A stretch of DNA of 18,999 nucleotides from Bacteroidales bacterium (GCA_029933495.1 JAOZOC010000011.1:1-18999), one strand, 5' to 3'; positions 1 through 8,708 are shown, counted from the first letter of the stretch. Numbers and translations are program-made. Notes: generated by a model from the letters alone, not told the origin.

Positions 1-16
1 CCTGACCCTTTAATAA

Positions 17-1216
17 TTATATCTTTCTTCCCGGATAAACTTTCAATGCCTCTTCAAGGCATCTCATCGAACCTCTAAGGTCACCAACATTCAGCACATA
101 ACTTATCCTGACTTCGTCCATTCCCCTACCTTTTGTAGCATAAAATCCGGTTGCAGGAGCCAGCATAACTGTTTCTCCATTAAAGTTGAAATCTTCGAGC
201 AACCACCGGCAGAAAATGTCAGAATCATCAATAGGAAGTTTTGCAACAACATAAAACGCTCCAGAAGGATTGGGACAGAAAGCTCCTTCCATATTGTTAA
301 TTGCTTCAACAACTATATCTCTTCTTGACAGATATTCATCCAGTACCAAAACAAAATACTCATCCGGAGTGTCTATTGCAGCTTCGGCAGCTACCTGACC
401 AAACGACGGAGGACTAAGCCTTGCCTGAGCAAACTTCATCGCAGTTGCCATCAACTCCTTATTTTTCGATATCATCGCTCCGATTCGGAATCCGCAGGCG
501 CTGTATCTTTTGGATACAGAATCAATCAAAACCACATTCTTATCAAGTCCTTCGAGATGCATCACTGAAACATGATCCTTTTCATCATAGCAAAATTCTC
601 TGTAAACCTCATCAGCAAAAAGATACAGGTCATATTTCAAGGCTATGTCCCTGAGTGTTTCAGCTTCCTCTTTAGAGTAAAGATAACCTGTTGGATTGTT
701 TGGATTACAAACCATTATGGCTTTCGTCCGGGGTGTGATAACCTTTTCAAACTCCGATATGGGAGGCAAGGCGAATCCGGTTTCTATGCTCGACGGAATA
801 GGAACGACTTTCACTCCGGCATTTACTGCAAAACCGTTGTAGTTTGCATAAAAAGGTTCCGGTATGATAATTTCATCACCCTCATCCATAGTTGAGTTCA
901 TAGCAAAGAGGATGGCTTCCGATGCTCCTGCTGTAATAATTATGTCATCAACAGTAATATTGATATCATATTTTTTATAATATTCAACCAGTTTCTCCCT
1001 GTATGAAATTATACCGGCAGAATGGCTGTACTCAACAACTTTTTCATCAAAATTACGGATTGCGTTCAGTGCAACTTCCGGTGTTTCAATGTCGGGCTGG
1101 CCTATGTTGAGATGATAGACCTTAACTCCTCTTTTCTTTGCTGCTTCCGCAAAAGGAACCAGTTTACGTATCGGTGATTCAGGCATTTGTCTGCCTTTTT
1201 GTGATATTGTCGGCAT
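17..1216 (-). CDS. PLP-dependent class I/II aminotransferase
   Basis: A 399-residue cytoplasmic fold-type I aminotransferase that moves an amino group between an amino acid and a 2-oxo acid; the substrate cannot be read from sequence. Visible landmarks are GASE (97-100, phosphate/cofactor loop), NPNNPTG (171-177, with the Asn that contacts PLP), ADEVY (201-205, Asp202 pairing with the pyridine nitrogen), SVSKRYSACGFRIG (Lys236, the Schiff-base lysine) and Arg370 in VRISY (substrate carboxylate). The length is normal for the aspartate/aromatic aminotransferase family. The start at 1216 gives the N-terminus MPTISQKGRQMPESPIRKL; Met11 is a possible alternative. A TACTTTTGCC box sits about 30 bp upstream, so the gene is probably monocistronic. 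The 146-bp gap to the upstream permease contains half of a dispersed repeat. The gene is complete, with its stop at 17-19. The family is certain; the role (aspartate, alanine or another amino acid) is open. Confidence 0.93.
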   Translation of the reverse strand: MPTISQKGRQMPESPIRKLVPFAEAAKKRGVKVYHLNIGQPDIETPEVALNAIRNFDEKVVEYSHSAGIISYREKLVEYYKKYDINITVDDIIITAGASEAILFAMNSTMDEGDEIIIPEPFYANYNGFAVNAGVKVVPIPSSIETGFALPPISEFEKVITPRTKAIMVCNPNNPTGYLYSKEEAETLRDIALKYDLYLFADEVYREFCYDEKDHVSVMHLEGLDKNVVLIDSVSKRYSACGFRIGAMISKNKELMATAMKFAQARLSPPSFGQVAAEAAIDTPDEYFVLVLDEYLSRRDIVVEAINNMEGAFCPNPSGAFYVVAKLPIDDSDIFCRWLLEDFNFNGETVMLAPATGFYATKGRGMDEVRISYVLNVGDLRGSMRCLEEALKVYPGRKI

Positions 1217-1246
1217 TATCTTATTTTTTTATTGTTTACAATGAGG

Positions 1247-1254
1247 CAAAAGTA
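1247..1254 (-). promoter_or_regulatory. Bacteroidota-type -7 box upstream of the aminotransferase
   Basis: The minus strand reads TACTTTTGCC, matching the Bacteroidota sigma-ABfr -7 consensus TAnnTTTG. It lies 31 bp before the aminotransferase start, which implies a leader of about 20-25 nt. I see no clear -33 TTG at the usual spacing, so the call rests on the -7 box and its position. Confidence 0.5.
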
Positions 1255-1296
1255 AATCAATAGTTTATAAGTTTGAAATATTTGGAATAAATTATT

Positions 1297-1319
1297 TTAT
1301 ACCGAAGGAATCAGGTTTG
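1297..1319. repeat. Half copy of a dispersed palindromic repeat
   Basis: TTATACCGAAGGAATCAGGT followed by TTG matches the left arm of the palindrome at 18787-18810 apart from one inserted A in that copy. Only one arm is present here, in the spacer between the aminotransferase and the MFS permease. The shared 22-23 bases in two non-homologous spacers point to an interspersed repeat family. Confidence 0.6.
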
Positions 1320-1362
1320 TAAATTTATAAAATCATTAAGATTTAAATCCCTCTTAAAAATT

Positions 1363-2583
1363 TCACTTCCTGCAATTCAGTTTGTAGATAAAAAACAATG
1401 ATGTCAGTATTATGACAATAAAAACAATAAAAAATGGCTGGAATCCATAATGTTTGATAAGCCAACCGCTAAATAACGGAAAGATAGCCGGCAAAATATT
1501 CCCTGCTCCTGCAATGCCTGTGTAAAGAGTTCTGTTTTTAACTCCCGAAACTTCAAGCAAAACGCCGTTCATCGAAATGCTGTAACCTGTGTACATTATG
1601 CCGCCAATAAAAAAGATAATTGCAAGTGATGGAATCTCTATCTGTAAAAGTAGCAACATCGAAACTAAAAGTGCAAGAGTGGCACTTCCATAAAGCAGAT
1701 ATCTGTATTTATACTTCCCGGCAAGAAGAAAGAGAATAAATCCGGTTACCACGCTTCCGACAACTTTGAATAGCAAAAAGATGCCTGTGTCGGAACTGTC
1801 AAAAACCTGGTGTTCTTTTGCATATAGGATAACAAAAGGAAGAAGTGTCAGGCTTACACCCATTGTGTTTATAAACCCAAGAAAATATTTCAATCTCGGA
1901 TTTTGCTTAATCTCTGTCCTGATAAGATGAAAAAAATGTTTTGGTCCTTTGACAGTCAATTTGGATGGTATAACTTCTTTTAGATTCCAGAACCCAAGTG
2001 ATGCAATAAAAAGGCTGCCGAAAGCAATGAAAAACATATAGCCGTAATTGGCCGGATAATCATAGGCAGTCAATACCTTTTTCGCAATCAATGCAGAAAT
2101 CAGAAGTATAACTCCGGTTACAACCTGCTTTATTGAAAAAAATGATTTTCGTGAATCCTTCAAAACCGACTTACCCAAAATATCAGTATAGCTGACATTT
2201 GCAAAAGCACCACCAAGTGAAAAAATCGTTATCAGAATAAAGATCAGCCAGACGAGATTTGAACTTTTAATCAGTGAAGGAAAAAAAAGTAATATTCCCA
2301 TTCCAAATAAAGCAAGGATTCTGGAATTAATACCAAGCAACAGGAATTTTTTCTTAAAATGATGGTTACTGACAAAGGGGGCAAATATAAGTTGTGTAAA
2401 ACTCGAACCGCCAAGCATTATTGCCGACATAATACCAATTTGCACTGCACTTCCTCCGGCATCAACTAGCATGGCAGGAATAACAGTATCAACATCCATA
2501 AAATTCTTTGCAAAAGCCAGAAAGCCCGCATGCCATAACAGTGCAATGAAATTATGTTTTGATATTTCTCCGGTCAACTTCAT
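1363..2583 (-). CDS. MFS-type membrane transporter
   Basis: A 406-residue, very hydrophobic inner-membrane protein with about twelve predicted membrane segments in two halves. The halves are separated by a basic loop around residues 200-232 that begins after GFWNLKEVIPSKL. The layout, the length and a small-residue-rich stretch at 350-375 (TGIAGAGNILPAIFPL) fit a secondary transporter of the major facilitator superfamily. The substrate cannot be inferred and no neighbouring pathway suggests one. The start is ATG at 2581-2583. A TTTG-N22-TACTTTTG promoter lies about 33 bp upstream, so it is probably transcribed separately from the C25 peptidase that lies upstream of it. MFS assignment is from overall hydropathy and sequence feel rather than one diagnostic motif, so confidence is higher for a 12-helix permease than for a subfamily. 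Confidence 0.8.
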   Translation of the reverse strand: MKLTGEISKHNFIALLWHAGFLAFAKNFMDVDTVIPAMLVDAGGSAVQIGIMSAIMLGGSSFTQLIFAPFVSNHHFKKKFLLLGINSRILALFGMGILLFFPSLIKSSNLVWLIFILITIFSLGGAFANVSYTDILGKSVLKDSRKSFFSIKQVVTGVILLISALIAKKVLTAYDYPANYGYMFFIAFGSLFIASLGFWNLKEVIPSKLTVKGPKHFFHLIRTEIKQNPRLKYFLGFINTMGVSLTLLPFVILYAKEHQVFDSSDTGIFLLFKVVGSVVTGFILFLLAGKYKYRYLLYGSATLALLVSMLLLLQIEIPSLAIIFFIGGIMYTGYSISMNGVLLEVSGVKNRTLYTGIAGAGNILPAIFPLFSGWLIKHYGFQPFFIVFIVIILTSLFFIYKLNCRK

Positions 2584-2615
2584 TATTTACCCGACTGAAT
2601 TAAAAATTAACAGGC

Positions 2616-2649
2616 CAAAAGTAAATAATTTTATATGCTGAAACCCAAA
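2616..2649 (-). promoter_or_regulatory. Bacteroidota promoter (-33 TTTG, -7 TACTTTTG) for the MFS gene
   Basis: On the minus strand TTTG (2646-2649) is followed by 22 bases and then TACTTTTG (2616-2623). Both boxes fit the Bacteroidota consensus and the spacing is within its usual range. The leader to the start at 2583 would be about 25-30 nt. This is the best-formed promoter in the window. Confidence 0.6.
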
Positions 2650-2717
2650 TATTGTAATTTAGTATTGTATTAATTTTTTGTCACGGTAAAACTACCATTC
2701 ACAAAAGAATCCTGAAG

Positions 2718-2748
2718 TTTTCATTGTTTTTTACAAAAATAATGAAAA
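2718..2748 (-). terminator. AT-rich hairpin downstream of the C25 peptidase
   Basis: TTTTCATT (2718-2725) pairs with AATGAAAA (2741-2748), and an inner TTTTT/AAAAA pair (2727-2731/2735-2739) leaves a TAC loop, with one G-T pair between. The 14-pair stem begins about 30 bp past the peptidase stop. It contains few G/C pairs and lacks a separate T-run, so a role in ending or stabilising the transcript is only plausible. Confidence 0.35.
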
Positions 2749-2779
2749 TTTACTCTTTAAGTAACGATTATTTACAGAA

Positions 2780-5700
2780 TCATTCAGGCACCTGACAATC
2801 GGTACCGATATTTTCGAGCCATAAATCATCTTTGTCAACATTGTCAACCTGGCCGTCAAAGTTATAATCCATAAGGTTATACCCTGCTTTCCCTGCTTCT
2901 GTTTTCCACAACGGGAGGTCGGTTTCGTTAATATGGCCGTCACAGTTACCGTCACCTGAGTATAAACCCCAAATCGTTGCTGATAACTGTTTTAGAGCAT
3001 CAGTACCAAAAGCAGCATTTACGAAACCCGAAAAATCATAAGAATAATTACCGCCAATTCCGGTCAATGCATTTGCTGATAATACAGAAAGATGATTACG
3101 GGAATGAATAACCGCAAACAAGCCATTAACTGATTGTGCAGTAAAAAGCAATTGCGATGTTCCATCCGAAGAAACTACAGAACCATCATTTAACAGTAAT
3201 CCTGCCCGGCGTTCTATTCTTGTCCCTGCATCTGCGCCGGAAGCGTTAACTGCATCACGCAGCTCCACCAGAACCCAGTCAACAACATCGTCAGTGTTAC
3301 CCGAAATCGTCTCTGTACCACCATAATTCCACGGGGCAACATTGAAGGGCTGTGTTTGTGAAAAATCGCTTAATCCCTGTAAAACCGTATTCATTTGGGT
3401 TCCTTCAAAAGGGCCTTCAAGGAAAACAGTCAGGTTAACATTGTATCCATTCACAACATTTAGAGTCACTGGAATAGTAACCAATGGTTCGTCAGGATCA
3501 TTACTGCTTAAATATATATCTGCCAAGTAAATACCTTCGGTTAATGTTCCTGCATCAAACCCAACGTTAATATTTGTATGCCCGCCTGCATCAACTGAAC
3601 CGGATGCTGAAGGGCCTCCCTCAATGGTCAGCCAGTTATAGGGAGGGTTATAAGTATAATCAATTACAAGGTAAGGTGGGTTTGCTTCATCCCATCCGTC
3701 AAAAACAATATAATAGGTAGCTGAGTTATCACGAGAGTCCATTCCAATTGCAAACAAGCCGTTGGACAATGAGGCTTCCAGATCATTATTGGCTCTTGAG
3801 TTTAATGGCCAGTGATGCCATCCTGTAGCAAAGCTGCTTGATTCATTCCCGTAATAATAGGCTGAATCTGTAACTGTATGATTCTGAATCCAGTTCTTTA
3901 TTTCTGATGCAGTCGCAGTTACCGGATCCATTGGTAAAGATGTCGCACTCCAGAATGGATAATTAGTCTGATTCACATACCCGTGTAATTCAATACTGTT
4001 TATTGTTGAGCCGGCAGGAATACTGCTGACATCAAATTTAAACCAGCCGTCTTCAGTATCCAATCCTTTGATAAGACTTGTTTCGGTTTTAGATGTTCCG
4101 TCGGTTGTTCCTGTTGAATAGTTGTTTGATGCCGGATAAACCGTAACAACACTCTTCGAGTCATCTGTATAAACCACCTGGGCATCATAATTAAGTTGCT
4201 GATCGCCATTATTATTTAAGGCAAGCATATCAGAAGCTGATTCACCGGGTGCGAGCCATTTTTCAAAACTGCCTGGCGAATACACCAGATCGGGACCAGT
4301 CATTCCACAGCCTGTAACGGCAATATTGATACTCGGACTATCGGGATCGTTGCTCAGGACATAAACATTATCACTAAAGCAATTTACACTTGTTGGAGCG
4401 AAAGTAATATCGAATTCTTTGCTGCTTCCAGGATTAACAGTATAACTTAAGGAGTTCTTCCCGTCTTCTTTAAAAGATGACTTATTGCTTTCGCTGACGG
4501 TGAACGGGGCAGGTGAATTAATGGTCCCTGTAAGGTTATCACTTCCACTATTGGAAATTGTGAATGTTTCGGTTGAGGATGAACCAACAGGTACTTCCCC
4601 AAAATCAATAAACAAAGGATCAACAGCAATATCCGGTTCAATTGGTGCAATAGGAGGAAATACAATAAAGTCAACCCAGGCGCAATCAGAGCCTGAATTA
4701 GTTGAACCGTCTTTATCATAAATCCATTTAAATGAATGCACACCCGTAGCTACAAAATACTTAACTTCACTCCAGGCTACTTCTCCCGACCACGATGCTG
4801 CCATAGTTCCGTCAATCCAGAATTGCAGAAAATCATACCCACTCTCAGAAGAAACCTTCCGGTAGAAAGAAATTGTATCATCAACTGTGGTTTCAAGTGT
4901 TACGAATAATTCGGATGTCTGGTTATGATCAATTGTACCCGATTTTGCCGAATATATACCTTCATAAGGATCAACAGTCACCAAAGTCCAGTCGGCATCT
5001 CCGCCAAAAACCCATGGGAATTTACTGAAATCACCTGTCTCCCAGTCTTCAACTATCAGTCCAACAGACTCATAATATGCTTTTGAAACGCCGTAATTTC
5101 CGGCAGCAACATCCAGCGTAAAGTCCACTACTGTCCCCATTGGAGTAGAAACATCACAGGCAATATTGTATGTTGCATTTAACGAACCTCCGGCACTAAT
5201 CGCACCGAGAAGATTGCTACCTGAATTAATCGTGATATAAGGACTGACAGAGGAGAGAGATGCCACCGCTGATGGAGAGTTGCTGTGCCCGTTGTTTGAA
5301 ACGACCATAGTAATATCGGCCGTCTCTCCCGGATCAAGACGTCCGTTTCCATTTCCACCTGCAACGTCATCAATCAACATATTACCTAAAAGTTCAAGTT
5401 GAGGAGCATTTACGGTAATTGACAGTACAGAATTCCAGATTTCTGTACCGTCAGTCATTTCCAGATCAAAATCAACTACATACTGATCGGAAATATCATC
5501 CGAAATATCGAAAGAAAATGCTCCGGTCTGAGTAGAGGTGGTTCCTGCCGGAATATCAGGCCAGTTATTTGAATTATCTGTAATTGTAACATAAGTATCG
5601 GTTGTTGAAAGAACAGCCGAAACATTTGTAGCTGTTGAGCTTCCAAGATTCTCAATCGTAACATCAAAAGCAACGGTTTCATCATAATCGGCTTCCCCGT

Positions 5701-7819
5701 TATTATTTCCTGCATTATCATCAATCTGGAAACTTTCCATCGAGAGGTACGGGCCTGAAGGTGATGCAACGGTTACAGTTCCTATATAGGGTTGGCCGTT
5801 TTGCCTTGTAACCACAACATCGGCTGTTCCGGGAACTGTAATCGGAGTAAGGGTTACATCGGCAACTCCTGATGCATCTGCAACTGCTGCTCCATAAAGA
5901 ACACCATCCTTTGAGATTGCAACATAAGCATAAGGTTCAGTATTAACTGTAAATGATGTTGAACCGAGAGGCATAAGGCTTGCATAAGTTGCATTTGTTA
6001 CAGGCGCCTGCGACATATAAATCATTACCGATGGATCACCCATCAGATGATATATTTCCCAGTAATAGGTTTCGCGTGATGAGCCCGACTGAGTAACTGC
6101 AAGATTTCCTGCTGAAGGCATCTGCCCCTGAGTAACATACCATTCGCTTAATGGCTCACTATTATCGTGAAAAGTCCTGTCATAGGCTCCAAGATGATCG
6201 CTGTTATAAACAGGATTTGCCGAAACGGTTTCATAACCTACTCCCCACCAAAAATCCTCATCCCAATAAGTACTGTTAGAACCACCAATATAACCCAAAG
6301 CACCTTTATCCTGAGCACGCAGCACCTCTTCGCCAAAACAGTTTGTCTGAAACTCTAGAGAAGAGCAGCAGTTTCCAACCATAAGGCAATATTTGTGAGC
6401 ATTTGATAATCCGGCAATATCTCCTATACTAAAGCCCGGATCAGCCCAGCCATTTGGGCTGCAATGTGCTGTATAGTTTGCATAAGAAACTCCGTCACTG
6501 ACATTTTGCTGAATATTTGCGGAATAATTACCACCTGCAGGCTCAGGTTGCAGGTATGTGTGTGACAAAATCCCGTGAGCTGCATTAAAATAATTGCCAG
6601 TACCATAATTTATCTGGCCATTACCCCAGGTCAACTGGTGAGAAGCATCAGCACCGGCAACCATAACCACCTCATCAAGATATGACGGGTCAGGCATCAG
6701 ATATTTCTCGTACTCAAGTGTTTTATCAATCTGTGGTTGTAATTGTGGAATTGTTTCAGCAGAAAACCTTCCATAGTAACATTCAGGGAAAATATCACCA
6801 GTATATTCGCAATAATAAAGATCGGTTACGTGTCCTCCAGCTGTACCAGAAAATGTAGGTATCTGAGCAACATCCCCTACAAACAGAACAAAACTCTGAG
6901 GATTGTACCCTGCTGCCGGATTATCATACAAGCCCTGCAAATACGATTTTATTGAAGTTGTTGTGTTGCCTACATTCGGGTTATCAGTATAAGCTTCAAT
7001 CACATTAAAGCCTTTTTTTGTTTTCCACTGTATGAAAGGCTGCAATGCAGATTCAAACATAGGGTCAGCTACAATTACATAGGTCACCGGTTCATCCATA
7101 ATCAATTCATCGGTGATCTCTTCCTTATAATTAGAAATCATTTTATAAACACCTTCAAAATATGGCGAGAACAGTTGCCTTTTAGTTTGTATCGTTTTGC
7201 TAACATCGCCTCCTTCAAAGTCAATCCTGACATCAAGTTCAGTATAAACGCGTAAAATGTTCGTTAGTGGATTATATGAAAATGGAGAAATACTAAATCT
7301 GGCCATGCTGATACCCCTCATAATACCAAGATATTCAACACCCACAAGACCCACGGAATAAAAATCGTCAGTATTGTAAACCTGCTGATCGTAAACGAAT
7401 TGAACATCTTCGGGATCAGTGCTTTTTGAGACCGACGGCTGGGCAGGAAAAAGTTTATTATCAATATTCAACACATCCAGATTATAGTCAGTAAACTTTT
7501 CATTCTGAACCACCAGATGCATAACAGCACCCTCAGGAATTTCAATAATCTTCTTTAATACCGGGAGTTGAGGTTTCCCATCCTCCATACTGAACCCGTA
7601 TCCTTCAATTGATATTTTTGAAAAAATACCCTGCCCGGTTTTAACATTTATATAACCAAACCCGGAAACTCTGTTTCTCAGCTCTAGTACTGAATAATCA
7701 TTTCTTACAACAACAGTTTCATTTTCACCCGTTTCGGATAGTTTTACACTTTGAGCTACTAAATCTATATTAGCTGTAACAGCAGCAAGGATGATAATTA
7801 GAAAATAAAAATTTTTCAT
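2780..7819 (-). CDS. Secreted multidomain C25 (gingipain-family) cysteine peptidase
   Basis: A 1679-residue exported peptidase. Reading from the N-terminus: a signal peptide (1-23, ending VAQ); a C25-type propeptide (about 27-235); the peptidase domain (about 245-602) with catalytic His452 in NYTAHCSPNGWADPG and nucleophile Cys in MVGNCCSSLEF (Cys484/485), closing with HLMGDPSVMIYM; an Ig-like domain (605-690); two similar CARDB-like repeats (about 697-803, 811-908); a jelly-roll/adhesin-like domain (923-1055); an ASH-like domain (1064-1172); a DNRLRE-like domain (about 1213-1391); a short beta-sandwich (1393-1456); and a C-terminal module (1457-1679) ending in two EF-hand/dockerin-like loops and QVPE. 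It probably cleaves proteins outside the cell or on its surface; specificity is not readable. Unlike the other exported proteins here it lacks the usual T9SS tail. It is too gingipain-like in layout to be the sortase PorU. It diverges from the methyltransferase gene. Confidence 0.92.
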   Translation of the reverse strand: MKNFYFLIIILAAVTANIDLVAQSVKLSETGENETVVVRNDYSVLELRNRVSGFGYINVKTGQGIFSKISIEGYGFSMEDGKPQLPVLKKIIEIPEGAVMHLVVQNEKFTDYNLDVLNIDNKLFPAQPSVSKSTDPEDVQFVYDQQVYNTDDFYSVGLVGVEYLGIMRGISMARFSISPFSYNPLTNILRVYTELDVRIDFEGGDVSKTIQTKRQLFSPYFEGVYKMISNYKEEITDELIMDEPVTYVIVADPMFESALQPFIQWKTKKGFNVIEAYTDNPNVGNTTTSIKSYLQGLYDNPAAGYNPQSFVLFVGDVAQIPTFSGTAGGHVTDLYYCEYTGDIFPECYYGRFSAETIPQLQPQIDKTLEYEKYLMPDPSYLDEVVMVAGADASHQLTWGNGQINYGTGNYFNAAHGILSHTYLQPEPAGGNYSANIQQNVSDGVSYANYTAHCSPNGWADPGFSIGDIAGLSNAHKYCLMVGNCCSSLEFQTNCFGEEVLRAQDKGALGYIGGSNSTYWDEDFWWGVGYETVSANPVYNSDHLGAYDRTFHDNSEPLSEWYVTQGQMPSAGNLAVTQSGSSRETYYWEIYHLMGDPSVMIYMSQAPVTNATYASLMPLGSTSFTVNTEPYAYVAISKDGVLYGAAVADASGVADVTLTPITVPGTADVVVTRQNGQPYIGTVTVASPSGPYLSMESFQIDDNAGNNNGEADYDETVAFDVTIENLGSSTATNVSAVLSTTDTYVTITDNSNNWPDIPAGTTSTQTGAFSFDISDDISDQYVVDFDLEMTDGTEIWNSVLSITVNAPQLELLGNMLIDDVAGGNGNGRLDPGETADITMVVSNNGHSNSPSAVASLSSVSPYITINSGSNLLGAISAGGSLNATYNIACDVSTPMGTVVDFTLDVAAGNYGVSKAYYESVGLIVEDWETGDFSKFPWVFGGDADWTLVTVDPYEGIYSAKSGTIDHNQTSELFVTLETTVDDTISFYRKVSSESGYDFLQFWIDGTMAASWSGEVAWSEVKYFVATGVHSFKWIYDKDGSTNSGSDCAWVDFIVFPPIAPIEPDIAVDPLFIDFGEVPVGSSSTETFTISNSGSDNLTGTINSPAPFTVSESNKSSFKEDGKNSLSYTVNPGSSKEFDITFAPTSVNCFSDNVYVLSNDPDSPSINIAVTGCGMTGPDLVYSPGSFEKWLAPGESASDMLALNNNGDQQLNYDAQVVYTDDSKSVVTVYPASNNYSTGTTDGTSKTETSLIKGLDTEDGWFKFDVSSIPAGSTINSIELHGYVNQTNYPFWSATSLPMDPVTATASEIKNWIQNHTVTDSAYYYGNESSSFATGWHHWPLNSRANNDLEASLSNGLFAIGMDSRDNSATYYIVFDGWDEANPPYLVIDYTYNPPYNWLTIEGGPSASGSVDAGGHTNINVGFDAGTLTEGIYLADIYLSSNDPDEPLVTIPVTLNVVNGYNVNLTVFLEGPFEGTQMNTVLQGLSDFSQTQPFNVAPWNYGGTETISGNTDDVVDWVLVELRDAVNASGADAGTRIERRAGLLLNDGSVVSSDGTSQLLFTAQSVNGLFAVIHSRNHLSVLSANALTGIGGNYSYDFSGFVNAAFGTDALKQLSATIWGLYSGDGNCDGHINETDLPLWKTEAGKAGYNLMDYNFDGQVDNVDKDDLWLENIGTDCQVPE

Positions 7820-7886
7820 AAAAATAGTTTTAGAAAATTAGAAATAGTGCTTTTCAATATTTGATATTCGGGGAAAACATCGGGAG

Positions 7887-7894
7887 CAAAAATA
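7887..7894 (-). promoter_or_regulatory. -7 box for the C25 peptidase
   Basis: The minus strand reads TATTTTTGCT, matching TAnnTTTG, 67 bp before the peptidase start; the leader would be about 60 nt. No convincing -33 TTG is seen. It lies 32 bp from the plus-strand -7 box of the divergent methyltransferase, so the two polymerase sites would overlap. Confidence 0.45.
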
Positions 7895-7926
7895 AACAAT
7901 ATGTGTTTATAATGGTTATAAATTTC

Positions 7927-7935
7927 TACTTTTGC
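7927..7935 (+). promoter_or_regulatory. -7 box TACTTTTGC for the methyltransferase
   Basis: TACTTTTGC is an exact TAnnTTTG match placed 27 bp before the ATG at 7963. Transcription from it would begin near 7941, downstream of the earlier in-frame TTG at 7861, so it decides the start codon of the gene. A -33 element is not evident. Confidence 0.55.
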
Positions 7936-7962
7936 GGCAATTATAAACATAATTTACATTTA

Positions 7963-8706
7963 ATGGCACTTATCCATTCATTCGAAAAAAGCGGTAATTT
8001 CCTATTTAAGCACCGCGGACAAATACCGGTAATCCTGTTTGTTCTGGCAATACCTGTGGTTTACTTTACGAACTATGAGGCGTTTTCAGATGCCACAAAA
8101 CTTATTGTTACTATCATTGCAATAGCTGTTAGTTTTGTCGGTTTCATAATACGGGCAATATCAATAGCTACAACCCCTGCAGGGACATCCGGAAGAAATA
8201 CTGACGAACAAGTGGCTGAGTCGCTGAATGTAACGGGAATTTATTCTACGGTCAGGCATCCTCTCTATCTCGGCAATTACCTGATGTGGATAGGGATAGT
8301 AATCTTTACATTCAATATCTGGTTTGTTATTGCGGTGTCGCTGGCATTCTGGCTCTATTATGAGAGGATAATGTTTGCCGAAGAGAGGTTTCTGGAACGC
8401 AAGTTTGGTGATACATATCTTGAATGGTCGAAAAAAGTGCCTGCATTTATTCCTTCGTTTTCAAATTATTTTAATAATGTTGTTCCATTTTCTTTTAAAA
8501 GTGTTTTAAGACGTGAGTATTCAGGAGTTCTGGCTACTGTGTTGAGCTTTGCTTTTATTGATGAGCTGAGATATTTTTTCATATACGGAAAATTGGATTT
8601 TTACAGAGTTTCAATTTATGCGTTAGGTATTTCAATTGTGATTACATTGATACTACGAACATTGAAACACAGCACAAAGATGCTGGATGAGAAAGGGAGA
8701 TCATAA
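7963..8706 (+). CDS. ICMT/PEMT-superfamily membrane methyltransferase
   Basis: A 247-residue integral membrane protein of the isoprenylcysteine carboxyl methyltransferase/phospholipid methyltransferase superfamily, which uses S-adenosylmethionine inside the membrane. About five to six hydrophobic segments are visible (20-36, 45-66, 103-131, 185-200, 212-231). The family signature is GIYSTVRHPLYLGNYLMWIG (92-111) with the RHPxYxG core, followed by an acidic/aromatic segment FAEERFLERKFGDTYLEW (138-155). Bacteria have no prenyl-cysteine proteome of the usual kind, so the acceptor is probably a lipid or small molecule. The Leptospira relative LmtA methylates the lipid A 1-phosphate, and this is a reasonable but untested guess here. 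The open frame extends back to TTG at 7861, but ATG 7963 is preferred because the promoter lies between the two and the family similarity starts after it. The divergent neighbour is the C25 peptidase. Confidence 0.85.
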   Translation: MALIHSFEKSGNFLFKHRGQIPVILFVLAIPVVYFTNYEAFSDATKLIVTIIAIAVSFVGFIIRAISIATTPAGTSGRNTDEQVAESLNVTGIYSTVRHPLYLGNYLMWIGIVIFTFNIWFVIAVSLAFWLYYERIMFAEERFLERKFGDTYLEWSKKVPAFIPSFSNYFNNVVPFSFKSVLRREYSGVLATVLSFAFIDELRYFFIYGKLDFYRVSIYALGISIVITLILRTLKHSTKMLDEKGRS

Positions 8707-8708
8707 GG

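Noticed and set aside
2783..2960. True cellulosomal dockerin
   Set aside because: Two calcium loops are visible, but the surrounding sequence is not that of clostridial dockerins and no scaffoldin, cohesin or cellulase is nearby. I call it dockerin-like only.
2780..7819. C25 protein as the T9SS sortase PorU
   Set aside because: PorU has a much longer region before its peptidase domain and a different C-terminal part. Here the domain starts near residue 245 after a gingipain-like propeptide and is followed by adhesin-type modules, so a cargo peptidase fits better.
7861..7962. Upstream TTG start extending the methyltransferase by 34 residues
   Set aside because: An exact TACTTTTGC promoter box lies inside that extension, and the extra residues do not look like part of the family.
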